Positions 18,809-27,458 of a stretch of 64,000 nt of DNA are shown here, one piece after another. The notes beneath the pieces are model-generated. The model had not been told where the DNA came from. It ran no database searches and was given only the letters and a program-made list of their open reading frames with translations. A program made the position numbers and the translations under genes. This DNA is from Romboutsia weinsteinii. GTDB taxonomy: Bacteria > Bacillota > Clostridia > Peptostreptococcales > Peptostreptococcaceae. Within the stretch, counting starts at the first letter, position 1, and the number at the start of each line of letters is the position of its first letter. The stretch spans positions 62,001 through 126,000 of the forward strand of contig NZ_NOJY02000001.1 in NCBI RefSeq assembly GCF_002250835.2, in the 5' to 3' direction.

Positions 18809-19189
18809 ATGAAAAATCAAGTAATACATACTGATAATGCACCAAAAGCTATAGGACCATACTCTCAAGCTGTTAAAGCTGGTAACTTATTATTCGTATC
18901 AGGACAAGTTCCTTTTGTACCAGAAACTATGGAAATAGTTGAAGGTGATGTAAAGGCTCAAACTGCTCAATCATTAAAAAATGTTGAAGCGATATTAAAA
19001 GAAGCTGGAGTAGATTTCTCTCACGTGGTTAAGTCTACAGTATTCATAAAAGATATGAATGAATTCGCAGCTATAAACGAAGTTTATGCTGAATTCTTCG
19101 GAGAAAACAAGCCAGCTAGAGCTTGTGTAGAAGTTGCAAGATTACCAAAAGATGTTAAGGTTGAGATAGAAGTAATAGCTACAATATAA
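18809..19189 (+). CDS. ridA: RidA-family reactive enamine/imine deaminase
   Basis: Hydrolyses reactive 2-aminoacrylate/2-aminocrotonate released by PLP dehydratases; 126 aa, standard YjgF/YER057c length, cytoplasmic trimer. Motifs: the N-terminal [28 protein letters not shown] region, the active-site Arg in [21 protein letters not shown], and [16 protein letters not shown] is optimally placed. It sits between threonine and serine dehydratase genes, exactly the enzymes whose by-products it detoxifies, so the placement supports the assignment. Confidence 0.95.
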   Translation: MKNQVIHTDNAPKAIGPYSQAVKAGNLLFVSGQVPFVPETMEIVEGDVKAQTAQSLKNVEAILKEAGVDFSHVVKSTVFIKDMNEFAAINEVYAEFFGENKPARACVEVARLPKDVKVEIEVIATI

Positions 19190-19228
19190 TTTGAAGTGTT
19201 ACTCTGTAATAGATTTTGGGTACTTATT

Positions 19229-19262
19229 AAAATGGCCAGTATAAATGCTGGTCATTTTAAAT
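19229..19262 (+). terminator. Probable terminator of ridA
   Basis: 11-bp stem AAAATGGCCAG/CTGGTCATTTT; only four T residues follow, so it is a moderate terminator. Confidence 0.6.
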
Positions 19263-19346
19263 CAGGATGATTTATTTGTAATAAAAGCATATTTCTGTAA
19301 TTAAATAGTTAGATTAAGTATAGTAAGAAAGTATATAATTAGATAA

Positions 19347-19375
19347 TTGACAAACAATGTATAATTATATATAAT
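19347..19375 (+). promoter_or_regulatory. Sigma-A promoter of the sda operon
   Basis: Consensus TTGACA (19347-19352), a 17-base spacer and consensus TATAAT (19370-19375). It gives a leader of about 115 bases before sdaAB. Confidence 0.8.
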
Positions 19376-19394
19376 GCATAAAATATTTATGCAT
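19374..19394. promoter_or_regulatory. Palindrome ATGCATAAA-N3-TTTATGCAT over the sda start site
   Basis: A perfect 9-bp inverted repeat with a 3-base spacer begins at the last bases of the -10 box and covers the expected transcription start. This is the classical position of a repressor operator. The cognate regulator is not identifiable here. Confidence 0.6.
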
Positions 19395-19500
19395 ATATGT
19401 CAGCTTAGGATAAATACTATTTATATGTAGAAAGAGATTTAAAAATTTTTTAAACAGATTATTAGATAGTCGACATTTAAGACAAGAAAGAGGTAATATA

Positions 19501-20175
19501 ATGGCTAAAGATTATAGTGTATTTGATGTTGTTGGACCTAACATGATAGGACCATCAAGCTCTCACACAGCTGGAGCAGCTAGATTAGGAAAGACTGCAT
19601 CTAAGATAGCAGGAAAACCAGTAAAAGAAGTAAAATTCTTACTTCACGGATCATTTGCTGAAACTTACAAAGGTCATGGTACAGATAAGGCATTAGTAGG
19701 TGGTATATTAGGATTTAATCCTGATGATGCTAGAATAAGAAACTCTTTTGATATAGCAAAAGAACAAGGTGTAAAATTTGAATTTGAAAAAGTAGATCTT
19801 GGAGATTTCGAACATCCAAATACTGTTAAAATTGAAATGATATTAGAAGATGGATCAACATCAACTGTAAAAGGTGCTTCTATAGGTGGAGGTAACATAA
19901 TACTTACAGAGATGGATGGACTTTCATTAAACTTCAATGGGTCAAGACCAGCTGTAATATTAGAAGTAAAAGATATACCAGGAGCAGTATCGTTTGTAAC
20001 GGGTCTTCTTGCTCATAACAATAAAAATATAGAAATGATGTCAACAAATAGGCCAGCTGGTTCTAAGTATACATTTGTTACAATAGAAACAGACAATGCT
20101 TTAGAAACAGACATATTAGAACAATTAAAGAAATTCGAAGTTGTAGCTAAGGCTGTAGTTTTAGACAAATTTTAA
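19501..20175 (+). CDS. sdaAB: L-serine dehydratase, beta subunit
   Basis: Iron-sulfur L-serine deaminase (serine to pyruvate plus ammonia), beta subunit, 224 aa. The N-terminal FDVVGPNMIGPSSSHTAGAARL motif is diagnostic, and SIGGGNI lies mid-protein. A C-terminal ACT domain (~149-224) carries LEVKDIPGAVSFVTGLLAHNNKNIE. The RBS is AAGAGG. The alpha subunit follows after 15 bases, giving the two-gene arrangement of Firmicutes. Oxygen-sensitive enzyme of serine fermentation. Confidence 0.96.
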   Translation: MAKDYSVFDVVGPNMIGPSSSHTAGAARLGKTASKIAGKPVKEVKFLLHGSFAETYKGHGTDKALVGGILGFNPDDARIRNSFDIAKEQGVKFEFEKVDLGDFEHPNTVKIEMILEDGSTSTVKGASIGGGNIILTEMDGLSLNFNGSRPAVILEVKDIPGAVSFVTGLLAHNNKNIEMMSTNRPAGSKYTFVTIETDNALETDILEQLKKFEVVAKAVVLDKF

Positions 20176-20190
20176 TGAGTAAGGAGATAA

Positions 20191-21075
20191 ATGACAATGA
20201 AATATAACTTCACAAGCGGAGCAGAATTAATAGAAAAATGTAAAGAATTAAACATGACTATAAGCGAGTTATGTATAGAAAGAGAAATAGAACTTTCAGG
20301 ATTATCTAAAGAGGAAATAAGAGAGAAAATGAAAGTTAGTTTAGATATAATGAAATCAGCTACTGAAAAAGCTGTTGAAGAAGATATAAAATCAGTTGGT
20401 GGACTTATAGGTGGAGAAGCTAAGAAATTAACAATATTCAGAAATAACCATAGATCAGTATGTGGAGACTTAATGAATAAAGCTTTAGTTGCTGCAATGG
20501 GAACAATGGAAGTAAATGCTTCTATGGGTCTTATAGTTGCTGCTCCTACAGCAGGTTCTTGTGGAATACTTCCAGGTGCTGTAGTTACTATAGGTAAAGA
20601 ATTTGAATTAACTGATGAACAAATGGTAGATGCATTATTTACAGCTTCTGCAATAGGAGCGATAATAACAAGAAATGCAACTGTTGCTGGTGCTGAAGGT
20701 GGATGCCAAGCTGAAACTGGAGCTGCTGCTGCAATGGCTGCTGCAGGTGTAGTAGAAATGATGGGTGGAACTCCTGAACAAGCAATACACTCTGCATCTC
20801 ACTGTTTACAAAATGTTATGGGACTTGTATGTGACCCAATAGCAGGACTTGTTGAGGCTCCTTGCCAAGGAAGAAATGCTATAGGTGTTGCAAATGCTTT
20901 AATATCAGCAGAATTATGTCTTGCTGGAATATTAAATATAATACCTTTCGATGAAACTGTAGCTGCTATGTATAAAGTAGGAAAGACTCTTCCTCCAGAA
21001 TTAAGAGAAACTGCTTTAGGTGGAATAGCTGCAACTTGTACAGGTTGTTCTTTAACTACTAAAATATTTGGATAA
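20191..21075 (+). CDS. sdaAA: L-serine dehydratase, iron-sulfur alpha subunit
   Basis: Catalytic alpha subunit, 294 aa, carrying the [4Fe-4S] cluster. Visible family motifs are NASMGLIVAAPTAGSCGILPG, GAEGGCQAE, the VMGLVCDPIAGLVEAPCQGRNA region and the terminal cysteine pair CTGCS. AAGGAG ends at 20186: ATG 20191 is 4 bases away and ATG 20197 is 10, so the start is uncertain by two codons. A strong terminator follows, closing the sda operon. Confidence 0.95.
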   Translation: MTMKYNFTSGAELIEKCKELNMTISELCIEREIELSGLSKEEIREKMKVSLDIMKSATEKAVEEDIKSVGGLIGGEAKKLTIFRNNHRSVCGDLMNKALVAAMGTMEVNASMGLIVAAPTAGSCGILPGAVVTIGKEFELTDEQMVDALFTASAIGAIITRNATVAGAEGGCQAETGAAAAMAAAGVVEMMGGTPEQAIHSASHCLQNVMGLVCDPIAGLVEAPCQGRNAIGVANALISAELCLAGILNIIPFDETVAAMYKVGKTLPPELRETALGGIAATCTGCSLTTKIFG

Positions 21076-21093
21076 TAATTAAATTAATATATT

Positions 21094-21126
21094 AGGAAGC
21101 ATAGATTTATCTATGCTTCTTTTTTA
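21094..21126 (+). terminator. Intrinsic terminator of the sda operon
   Basis: AGGAAGCATAG pairs with CTATGCTTCT, then six T residues. Confidence 0.9.
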
Positions 21127-21183
21127 TGTTTTTATATAGTAAATAATTTAAGCTACTTTGCATATAATGTATAAATGGAAATT

Positions 21184-21327
21184 ACTCGAAGGGGAGTAGC
21201 TTACACGAAAGTGGTAATTAGCCGTCATTTACAGTAGAGATACTCGGTTAATTAACAAGGTAAACCTTGATAGCAAGACCTTCACAATAGACATTGCTTA
21301 TATTGTCTATATGAAGGTCTTTTTATA
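21184..21327 (+). promoter_or_regulatory. yybP-ykoY manganese riboswitch
   Basis: The conserved segments of the Mn2+ aptamer are present: AAGGGGAGTAGC (21189-21200) and the second-loop TACTCGG (21241-21247) and GCAAGACC (21273-21280). CAAGACC overlaps the 5' arm of a terminator (AAGACCTTCA with TGAAGGTCTT, then TTTTTAT, ending ~21325). Metal binding would therefore compete with terminator formation and switch on the downstream P-type ATPase. A helix of ACCTTG/CAAGGT lies between. Confidence 0.9.
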
Positions 21328-21401
21328 TTGAATAAAACAATAAATATCACTCAAAATGACCTCACAATATAAGTATTTAAATTTATTATAGGAGGATGGA
21401 T

Positions 21402-24014
21402 ATGTTTTATAAAGAAAATTATCAAGAGGTTATTGAAAAATTAGGAACAAATATTCATGGATTAAGTGATGAACAAAGTAGAGGAAGATTATCTCAAAAT
21501 GGATACAATGAACTTAAAGAAGGTGATAAAGTTCCAATATATAAATTGTTTTGGGAGTCATTAAAGTCTCCATTAGTGATAATATTATTAGTTGCCGTCA
21601 TAGTACAATTGTTTTTGGGTGAAGTCTTAGAATCAACAATAATATTGGTAGTAGTAATTTTAAATTCAATATTAGAGGTGGTTCAAACTAAGAAAGCAGA
21701 AGGTTCGCTAAATAGCCTAAAGGTGCTATCTGCTCCAAATGCAAAAGTAATAAGAGATGGAATAAGGCTAACAATACCGGCGCGAGAATTAGTAATAGGT
21801 GACATCGTAAGTTTAGATGCTGGAGATTATATTCCAGCAGATGGAAGAATGCTTGAATCACAGACTCTAAAAGTTGTAGAAGGTGCACTGACAGGAGAAT
21901 CAGAACCAGTACTGAAGCACATTGAAAAAATAGATGATGAATGTAGTATAGGTGATCAAAAGAATATGGTATTTAGTGGTTCGATGGTTGTTTATGGTAG
22001 AGGTGTATTTGTAGTAACTGGAACAGGTATGAATACAGAAGTTGGAAAGATCGCATCTCTTTTGGAAAATGCAGAAGATAAGTTAACTCCGCTACAAATA
22101 AAATTAGAAGATTTTAGCAAAAAATTAGGGATAGGAATTTTAGCTCTAGCGATTTTAATTTTTATAATTCAAGTGAGTAGAGGTTATATATCAGGCCTTA
22201 ATTATAACATGAATCAAATAGTTCTGGATTCATTTATGTTTTCTATTGCACTTGCGGTTGCAGCAATACCAGAGGCATTGTCATCAATAGTTACTATTGT
22301 ATTAGCTGTAGGAACTAATAATATGGCTAAGAAACAAGTAATAATCAGAAAGCTTCCAGCAGTAGAGACGTTGGGTTCTGCAAGTGTAATATGTACAGAT
22401 AAAACAGGTACATTAACTCAGAATAAGATGACAGTAGTAGATTTTTATATGAATGGAAATAGCGAAGAAAATTCATATCAATCACAAGTACTTACTATGA
22501 TATCTTCATTGTGTAATGATTCAGAAATAAGTGAGGATGGCAAAGAAATAGGTGATCCGACAGAAGTTGCTTTAATCAATTATTCTAATAATACTACACA
22601 AAACTATAATAATCTAAGAAAAAAATATATTAGGTTAGATGAAATTCCATTTGATTCAGATAGAAAGCTTATGTCAACTATAAATGATATATCAGGAGAT
22701 TCAATTATGTTTACTAAAGGAGCTCCAGATGTTGTATTTAGCAGATGTAAGTACGCACTCAATAACGATGAAACTGTAGAATTAACAGAAGAAATTCTAA
22801 ACTCATATAAAATCAAAAATGAAGAATTCTCAAATAAAGAGCTTAGAGTTTTAGCATTTGCAATAAAAGATGTTCCAGATTCAGATTTTGTACCGTGCTT
22901 AGAAGATGAGGTAGATATGACATTAGTTGGTATTATGGCTATGATAGATCCACCTAGAGAAGAAGTATATGATGCGGTAAAACAAGCTAAAAGTGCAGGT
23001 ATAAAGACAATCATGATAACTGGAGATCATAAGACAACGGCATCAGCAATTGCTAAAGAAATAGGTATAATGGAAGAAGGTAATATATCTATTTCAGGTC
23101 AAGAGTTAGATGCTATGACAGAAGAAGAATTAGATTCAAAACTAAGTAACATAAGTGTGTATGCTAGGGTGTCGCCAGAAAATAAAATTCGAATTGTTAA
23201 AGCATGGCAGAGAAAAAATAAAGTTACAGCTATGACTGGTGATGGTGTTAATGATGCTCCTGCATTAAAGCAATCTAATATAGGAATCGGTATGGGAAGT
23301 GGAACTGATGTTGCAAAAGATGCTTCGGATATGATATTAGTAGATGATAATTTTGTTAGTATAGTAAATGCAGTTGAGGTAGGTAGAACAATTTATAGCA
23401 ATATCAAAAAATCAATAACATATTTGTTTGCAGGAAACTTCGGAGCTATTATTGCAATATTATTTGCAGTATTTGCTGGTTGGTCAAATCCATTTACGGC
23501 AATACAACTATTATTTATTAATTTAGTCAATGACTCTTTACCAGCTATAGCGCTAGGTCTTGAGGGTCCAGAAAAAAATGTAATGAATAAGAAACCAAGA
23601 AATCCTAATGAAAGTATACTATCAAGAGATACTTTAGAATCTGTAGTACTAAGAGGTATAACAATAGGGATTGTTGTTATTATAGGACAATTTATAGGTA
23701 TGAAAACTTCAATGCAACTTGGTGTAGCTATGGCATTTTCTACATTAATACTTTCTAGGATTATGCAGACGCTACCAGCAAGATCTAACGAACAAACTGT
23801 ATTTGAACTTGGTTTATTAACTAATAAATATACTATAGGAGCAGTTATAATATGCTTTACCTTATATCTTATAACTTTATTACCAGTGCTAAGAAATATT
23901 TTTGCTATACCTAGTATATTTGGTATAAGTGAATTTATAATATGTTTGGTTTTAGCGCTTACATCTTCTATAGTTATGGAAATTACAAAGGTGTTAAAAA
24001 GATCGCAAAATTAA
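21402..24014 (+). CDS. P-type cation ATPase (P2A, calcium/manganese type)
   Basis: Membrane cation pump, 870 aa. N-terminal cation-ATPase domain; actuator motif LTGES (~167); TM4 motif AAIPEALSSI; phosphorylation motif CTDKTGTLTQNK; KGAPD in the nucleotide domain; hinge TGDGVNDAPALK; C-terminal TM helices with the TM6 region NLVNDSLPA. The family exports Ca2+ in Bacillus and Listeria, but the Mn2+ riboswitch just upstream argues that Mn2+ efflux is the job here. The start is ATG 21402: GGAGG (21391-21395) abuts the in-frame ATG 21396 but is 6 bases from 21402. Confidence 0.93.
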   Translation: MFYKENYQEVIEKLGTNIHGLSDEQSRGRLSQNGYNELKEGDKVPIYKLFWESLKSPLVIILLVAVIVQLFLGEVLESTIILVVVILNSILEVVQTKKAEGSLNSLKVLSAPNAKVIRDGIRLTIPARELVIGDIVSLDAGDYIPADGRMLESQTLKVVEGALTGESEPVLKHIEKIDDECSIGDQKNMVFSGSMVVYGRGVFVVTGTGMNTEVGKIASLLENAEDKLTPLQIKLEDFSKKLGIGILALAILIFIIQVSRGYISGLNYNMNQIVLDSFMFSIALAVAAIPEALSSIVTIVLAVGTNNMAKKQVIIRKLPAVETLGSASVICTDKTGTLTQNKMTVVDFYMNGNSEENSYQSQVLTMISSLCNDSEISEDGKEIGDPTEVALINYSNNTTQNYNNLRKKYIRLDEIPFDSDRKLMSTINDISGDSIMFTKGAPDVVFSRCKYALNNDETVELTEEILNSYKIKNEEFSNKELRVLAFAIKDVPDSDFVPCLEDEVDMTLVGIMAMIDPPREEVYDAVKQAKSAGIKTIMITGDHKTTASAIAKEIGIMEEGNISISGQELDAMTEEELDSKLSNISVYARVSPENKIRIVKAWQRKNKVTAMTGDGVNDAPALKQSNIGIGMGSGTDVAKDASDMILVDDNFVSIVNAVEVGRTIYSNIKKSITYLFAGNFGAIIAILFAVFAGWSNPFTAIQLLFINLVNDSLPAIALGLEGPEKNVMNKKPRNPNESILSRDTLESVVLRGITIGIVVIIGQFIGMKTSMQLGVAMAFSTLILSRIMQTLPARSNEQTVFELGLLTNKYTIGAVIICFTLYLITLLPVLRNIFAIPSIFGISEFIICLVLALTSSIVMEITKVLKRSQN

Positions 24015-24090
24015 TTTGAATAAATAAAAATATGATATAATCTAATAAGGGTATATAAGAAATAAATTTATGAAAAGATGGGGTTGAAGC

Positions 24091-24906
24091 ATGAGTTATA
24101 AATTAATAGTTACAGATATGGATGGAACCTTATTAGGAAGTAATCATCAAGTTACTGATGAAAATAAATTAGCTCTTAAAAAGGCATTAGAAAAAGGAAT
24201 CAATGTTGCAGTAGCTACAGGAAGAATGTTTGATTCAGCTAAGTCACACACAAGTTTTTTAGGGAATAAGATGCCAATAATATCTTGTAATGGGGCATTA
24301 ATACAAGAAGCAGAAACTGGAGAAGTAATATATTCAAACAAAATGGATTCAAATGTTTGTTTGGATATAATTAATATATTAGAAAAACATAATGTGTTTT
24401 ATCAGTGTTGCACTAGTGATACATTAATGTGTAAGTACAACAAGGAGTATTTAGAAAAGTATAAAGATATTCATGATTCTATGGCTAAGGAAATTAATAT
24501 AGTTATAAAAGATGATTTCACGAAAGATGTATTAGAAAATGATATATTAAAACTTATTGTATCAGAAGAAAATAATAGTGAACTATTAGAAAAATTAAAA
24601 AAAGATATATCAAAAATAGCTGATTTAGAGATAACATCATCTTGGTTTAATAATATTGAGATAATGAACAAAGATGTTAATAAAGGAAATGCAGTAAGTC
24701 ATATAGCTAAATATTTAGGAATAGACAAAAAAGACATAATTGCATTTGGTGATAACTATAACGATGTAAGTATGCTAGAATATGTTGGTATGGGTGTTGC
24801 TATGGGAAATGCGGATGATTTTATAAAAGAAAAAGCAAATTATGTTACTTCGATTAATGACGAAAGTGGTGTAGCTAAAGCTTTATACAATCTTGCTGGA
24901 ATTTAA
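24091..24906 (+). CDS. Cof-type HAD-IIB phosphatase
   Basis: HAD-superfamily phosphatase of the Cof/YidA group, 271 aa. Motif I is DMDGTLLGSN (nucleophile Asp10), motif II AVATGR, motif III Lys in NKGNAVSHIAKYLGI, motif IV AFGDNYNDVSML. The C2-type cap occupies about 80-185. Members dephosphorylate sugar phosphates, FMN or PLP; substrate cannot be told here. Short RBS (GGGG) before ATG. Single gene with its own strong terminator. Confidence 0.9.
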   Translation: MSYKLIVTDMDGTLLGSNHQVTDENKLALKKALEKGINVAVATGRMFDSAKSHTSFLGNKMPIISCNGALIQEAETGEVIYSNKMDSNVCLDIINILEKHNVFYQCCTSDTLMCKYNKEYLEKYKDIHDSMAKEINIVIKDDFTKDVLENDILKLIVSEENNSELLEKLKKDISKIADLEITSSWFNNIEIMNKDVNKGNAVSHIAKYLGIDKKDIIAFGDNYNDVSMLEYVGMGVAMGNADDFIKEKANYVTSINDESGVAKALYNLAGI

Positions 24907-24914
24907 TATTATAT

Positions 24915-24950
24915 AAAAAGTCTTCTATGAAATTAGAAGACTTTTTATAT
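24915..24950 (+). terminator. Intrinsic terminator of the HAD phosphatase gene
   Basis: Perfect 12-bp stem AAAAAGTCTTCT/AGAAGACTTTTT with an 8-base loop; the 3' arm itself supplies the T run. Confidence 0.85.
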
Positions 24951-25019
24951 ATACAAATTTATTTACCACTATATAAAACTTGGAGTGAATATAGTGGTAT
25001 TTGAAAAATGATATAAAAA

Positions 25020-25265
25020 CTAGTAGTTAATCTCAGCAGCTTTTATATTTGATTTATCATGAGAACTACAAGGTGTAACTCCGTATACCATATTGCAATT
25101 TGGGCATTTGTCAACATGAGTACTCATAACAAAAGTGTTATCGCAGTTATGGCAAATTATATCATGAGGGGTTCTTAACGTAAAATTATCTTTTCCTTTA
25201 CTTCTGATTAAATCCACTACGCTCTTACCGTTATTTTTATCTGTATTAGCACATCCACAGCTCAT
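25020..25265 (-). CDS. Small zinc-ribbon protein, function unknown
   Basis: 81 aa. It begins MSCGCANTDKNNGKS and has two knuckles, CHNC (~38-41) and CPNC (~54-57), followed by a further Cys in VTPC, so it probably binds zinc through four cysteines; an N-terminal CGC may bind another metal. The minus-strand RBS AGGAGG is 7-8 bases from ATG. It stands alone between a HAD gene and the T-box/NhaC/argH unit; a hairpin ACCACTATAT/ATATAGTGGT (24963-24999) lies just beyond its 3' end. I do not recognise a named family. Confidence 0.75.
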   Translation of the reverse strand: MSCGCANTDKNNGKSVVDLIRSKGKDNFTLRTPHDIICHNCDNTFVMSTHVDKCPNCNMVYGVTPCSSHDKSNIKAAEINY

Positions 25266-25415
25266 ATTTATATTCCTCCTAAAACTTGTGTATTATAATA
25301 ATTATACATACCCAGAAATAAAAAGTCTGTAACATAAGATACAATAAAGTAAAAAATAAAATTATAACTTTATACTAAATAGATTATTTGAAATAAAATT
25401 AATATAAAAAATATA

Positions 25416-25444
25416 TTGACTATTTAAAAAAATGTATTTATAAT
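25416..25444 (+). promoter_or_regulatory. Promoter of the T-box/NhaC/argH transcript
   Basis: TTGACT (25416-25421), 17-base spacer, consensus TATAAT (25439-25444), just upstream of the T-box leader. Confidence 0.75.
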
Positions 25445-25459
25445 CGTAATATATTAAAA

Positions 25460-25697
25460 TATAAATCCGTAGAAAAAGAGAGTAAATATAAATTAAGTTT
25501 CAGCGAATTAGGGTTGGTGTGAGCCTAATAACAATATTTATATTGAAGAGAGCTTTAGAGGAGATTATCTGAACTTAAGTAGGATAATAGGTGTTTCTCG
25601 CCTTAAGGGAGTAGAGTGGATAAGTTTTACTTATTAATTAGAGTGGTAACGCGGAATATTTCGTCTCTTGGTTTTATAGCCAAGGGACTTTTTTAAT
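25460..25697 (+). promoter_or_regulatory. T-box leader, arginine specificity suggested
   Basis: Stem I is visible as AATATAAAT pairing with ATTTATATT and an apical ATTAGG/CCTAAT stem around the GGTGTGAG bulge. The T-box core GAGTGGTAACGCGG is at 25641-25654, and the terminator GTCTCTTGG/CCAAGGGAC plus T run ends at ~25695. After the distal stem the loop reads GAAGAGAGC. Aligned to the leuS leader this offers GAG (Glu) or AGA (Arg); TGGT requires discriminator A, which argues against tRNA-Glu, and argH downstream favours Arg. The specificity is inference. Confidence 0.85.
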
Positions 25698-25774
25698 ATT
25701 TGTAGATATTATATTTTGTATTACGATAAATGCTAAGTATTTTTTTAGTTCTAATTATAAAATTTAAAACTATC

Positions 25775-25838
25775 AATTAGAGTGGTAACACGGATTAGAA
25801 ATTCGTCTCTTGGTTTTATAACCAGGAGACTTTTTTAT
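25775..25838 (+). promoter_or_regulatory. Second, partial T-box: core plus terminator without Stem I
   Basis: AATTAGAGTGGTAACACGG is followed by GTCTCTTGGTT/AACCAGGAGAC and a T run, a near copy of the 3' half of the leader ~140 bases upstream. No specifier stem precedes it. It looks like a partial duplication that adds a second termination decision to the same transcript. Confidence 0.75.
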
Positions 25839-25903
25839 TTTACATACAAATTCTAGCTAGAGTAAGTAAATAAATTTTTAATTATAAAACAAGGAGGATT
25901 AAT

Positions 25904-27400
25904 ATGGAACATTTTGGAATATTAAGTTTATTACCGCCATTAGTAGCAATAATAATGGCAGTATTTACAAAGAACGTTATAATATCATTATTTACAGGGA
26001 CGTTAGTAGGAGTGACTATATTATCAGGTTATAACCCAATAGTATCTGTCAAATCATTAATAGGCGATTATTTTTTCGAACAATTAACAGATGGTTATAA
26101 TGCAGGTGTATTAGTATTATTAGTATTTATAGGTGGATTTATTGCACTTATGGAAACGTCAGGTGGAGCTCATGCATTTGCCCAGAAAGTTACAAAGTTT
26201 ATTAATACAAAGACTAAAGCTCAAATTAGTGCATGGTTTGGAGGAATAATAATATTCTTCTCAGATCTTGGAACACCACTAATAATAGGTCCGATATTTG
26301 AGCCAATATTTGATAAATTAAAAATATCCAGAGAAAAATTAGCATGGATAATTGACTCAACAGCTTCACCAGTAGCAGTACTGGTTCCATTTATAGGATG
26401 GGGAGTATACGTTATGGGATTGATTCAAAAAGAATTTGAGGCATTAAGCATTACACAATCTGATTTTACAGCATTTATTAAAGCAATACCATTTCAAATA
26501 TATCCAATACTAGCGCTTGTTATGATTCCACTAATAGCATTTACAAAACTTGATTTTGCAGCAATGCTACGTGCAGAAAGAAGAGTTGAAACAACAGGAA
26601 AGCTTCATTGGGATACCTCTAATCCACAAAGAAAATCCGAGAAACTTTCAGATATAGAGGTTAAAAATGCTAAGGCATCTTTAGTTATAGTACCGCTTAT
26701 AGTTTTATTTGTAACACTATTTGGTATGCTTATACCTCTAGGTTTTCCATTTAAAAAAATAGATGGAAGTGAGTTTAGAATAGCTTTAACTACTGGCTAT
26801 CTTTTTGCAGCTATAGTTCTTATGGTTTTAATGGTTTATTACAAAACAAAGAAATTCTCAGAGATTTTTAGTATATATATAAGCGGTATGCAAAAGATGA
26901 TGTATGTATCTATAACATTAATTTTAGCATGGTCTCTAGGTTCAGTAATAAAAAATTTAGGAACAGCAAATTATATTATTCAGGTACTGCAAGGTAATAT
27001 ACCAGGATTTTTAATACCAGCTATATTATTTATATTAGGAGCTTGTGTATCGTTTTCAACTGGTAGCTCATGGGGAACATTTGCAATAATGATGCCTCTG
27101 GCTATACCTATGGCAGTATCTTTAGATGCTTCAATTTATGTATGTATAGGAGCAGTACTTTCTGGTGGATTATTTGGAGATCACTGTTCACCGATATCAG
27201 ATACTACAATATTGTCTTCAACTGGAGCTGGATGTGACCTTATAGACCATGTAAAGACTCAGTTGCCATATGCTATATTAAATGGAATTATTGCTTTTGT
27301 AACGTACTTAATAGCAGGATTTATAGATAGTGAAGTAAGCTTGGTTGTTGCGATAATAATGTTAGTAATAACTGTGCTTACAATTAGTAAATTAAAATAG
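25904..27400 (+). CDS. NhaC-family antiporter (possible amino-acid transporter)
   Basis: Polytopic membrane protein, 498 aa with about 11-12 helices. It belongs to the Na+/H+ antiporter NhaC superfamily; ADLGTPLIIGP-like (here FSDLGTPLIIGPIFEP), the DSTASPVAVLVPFIGWGVY helix and the FSTGSSWGTFAIMMPLA plus GDHCSPISDTTILSSTGAGCDLIDH segments are typical. AAGGAGG precedes ATG. Control by a T-box and co-transcription with argH argue that this member moves an amino acid (arginine or a precursor) rather than only sodium. That is inference from context. Confidence 0.85.
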   Translation: MEHFGILSLLPPLVAIIMAVFTKNVIISLFTGTLVGVTILSGYNPIVSVKSLIGDYFFEQLTDGYNAGVLVLLVFIGGFIALMETSGGAHAFAQKVTKFINTKTKAQISAWFGGIIIFFSDLGTPLIIGPIFEPIFDKLKISREKLAWIIDSTASPVAVLVPFIGWGVYVMGLIQKEFEALSITQSDFTAFIKAIPFQIYPILALVMIPLIAFTKLDFAAMLRAERRVETTGKLHWDTSNPQRKSEKLSDIEVKNAKASLVIVPLIVLFVTLFGMLIPLGFPFKKIDGSEFRIALTTGYLFAAIVLMVLMVYYKTKKFSEIFSIYISGMQKMMYVSITLILAWSLGSVIKNLGTANYIIQVLQGNIPGFLIPAILFILGACVSFSTGSSWGTFAIMMPLAIPMAVSLDASIYVCIGAVLSGGLFGDHCSPISDTTILSSTGAGCDLIDHVKTQLPYAILNGIIAFVTYLIAGFIDSEVSLVVAIIMLVITVLTISKLK

Positions 27401-27458
27401 AAGAATCTAGTGAAAGTGCTATAAATGAATATTAAACTATTATAAAGAGGTGGAAAAA

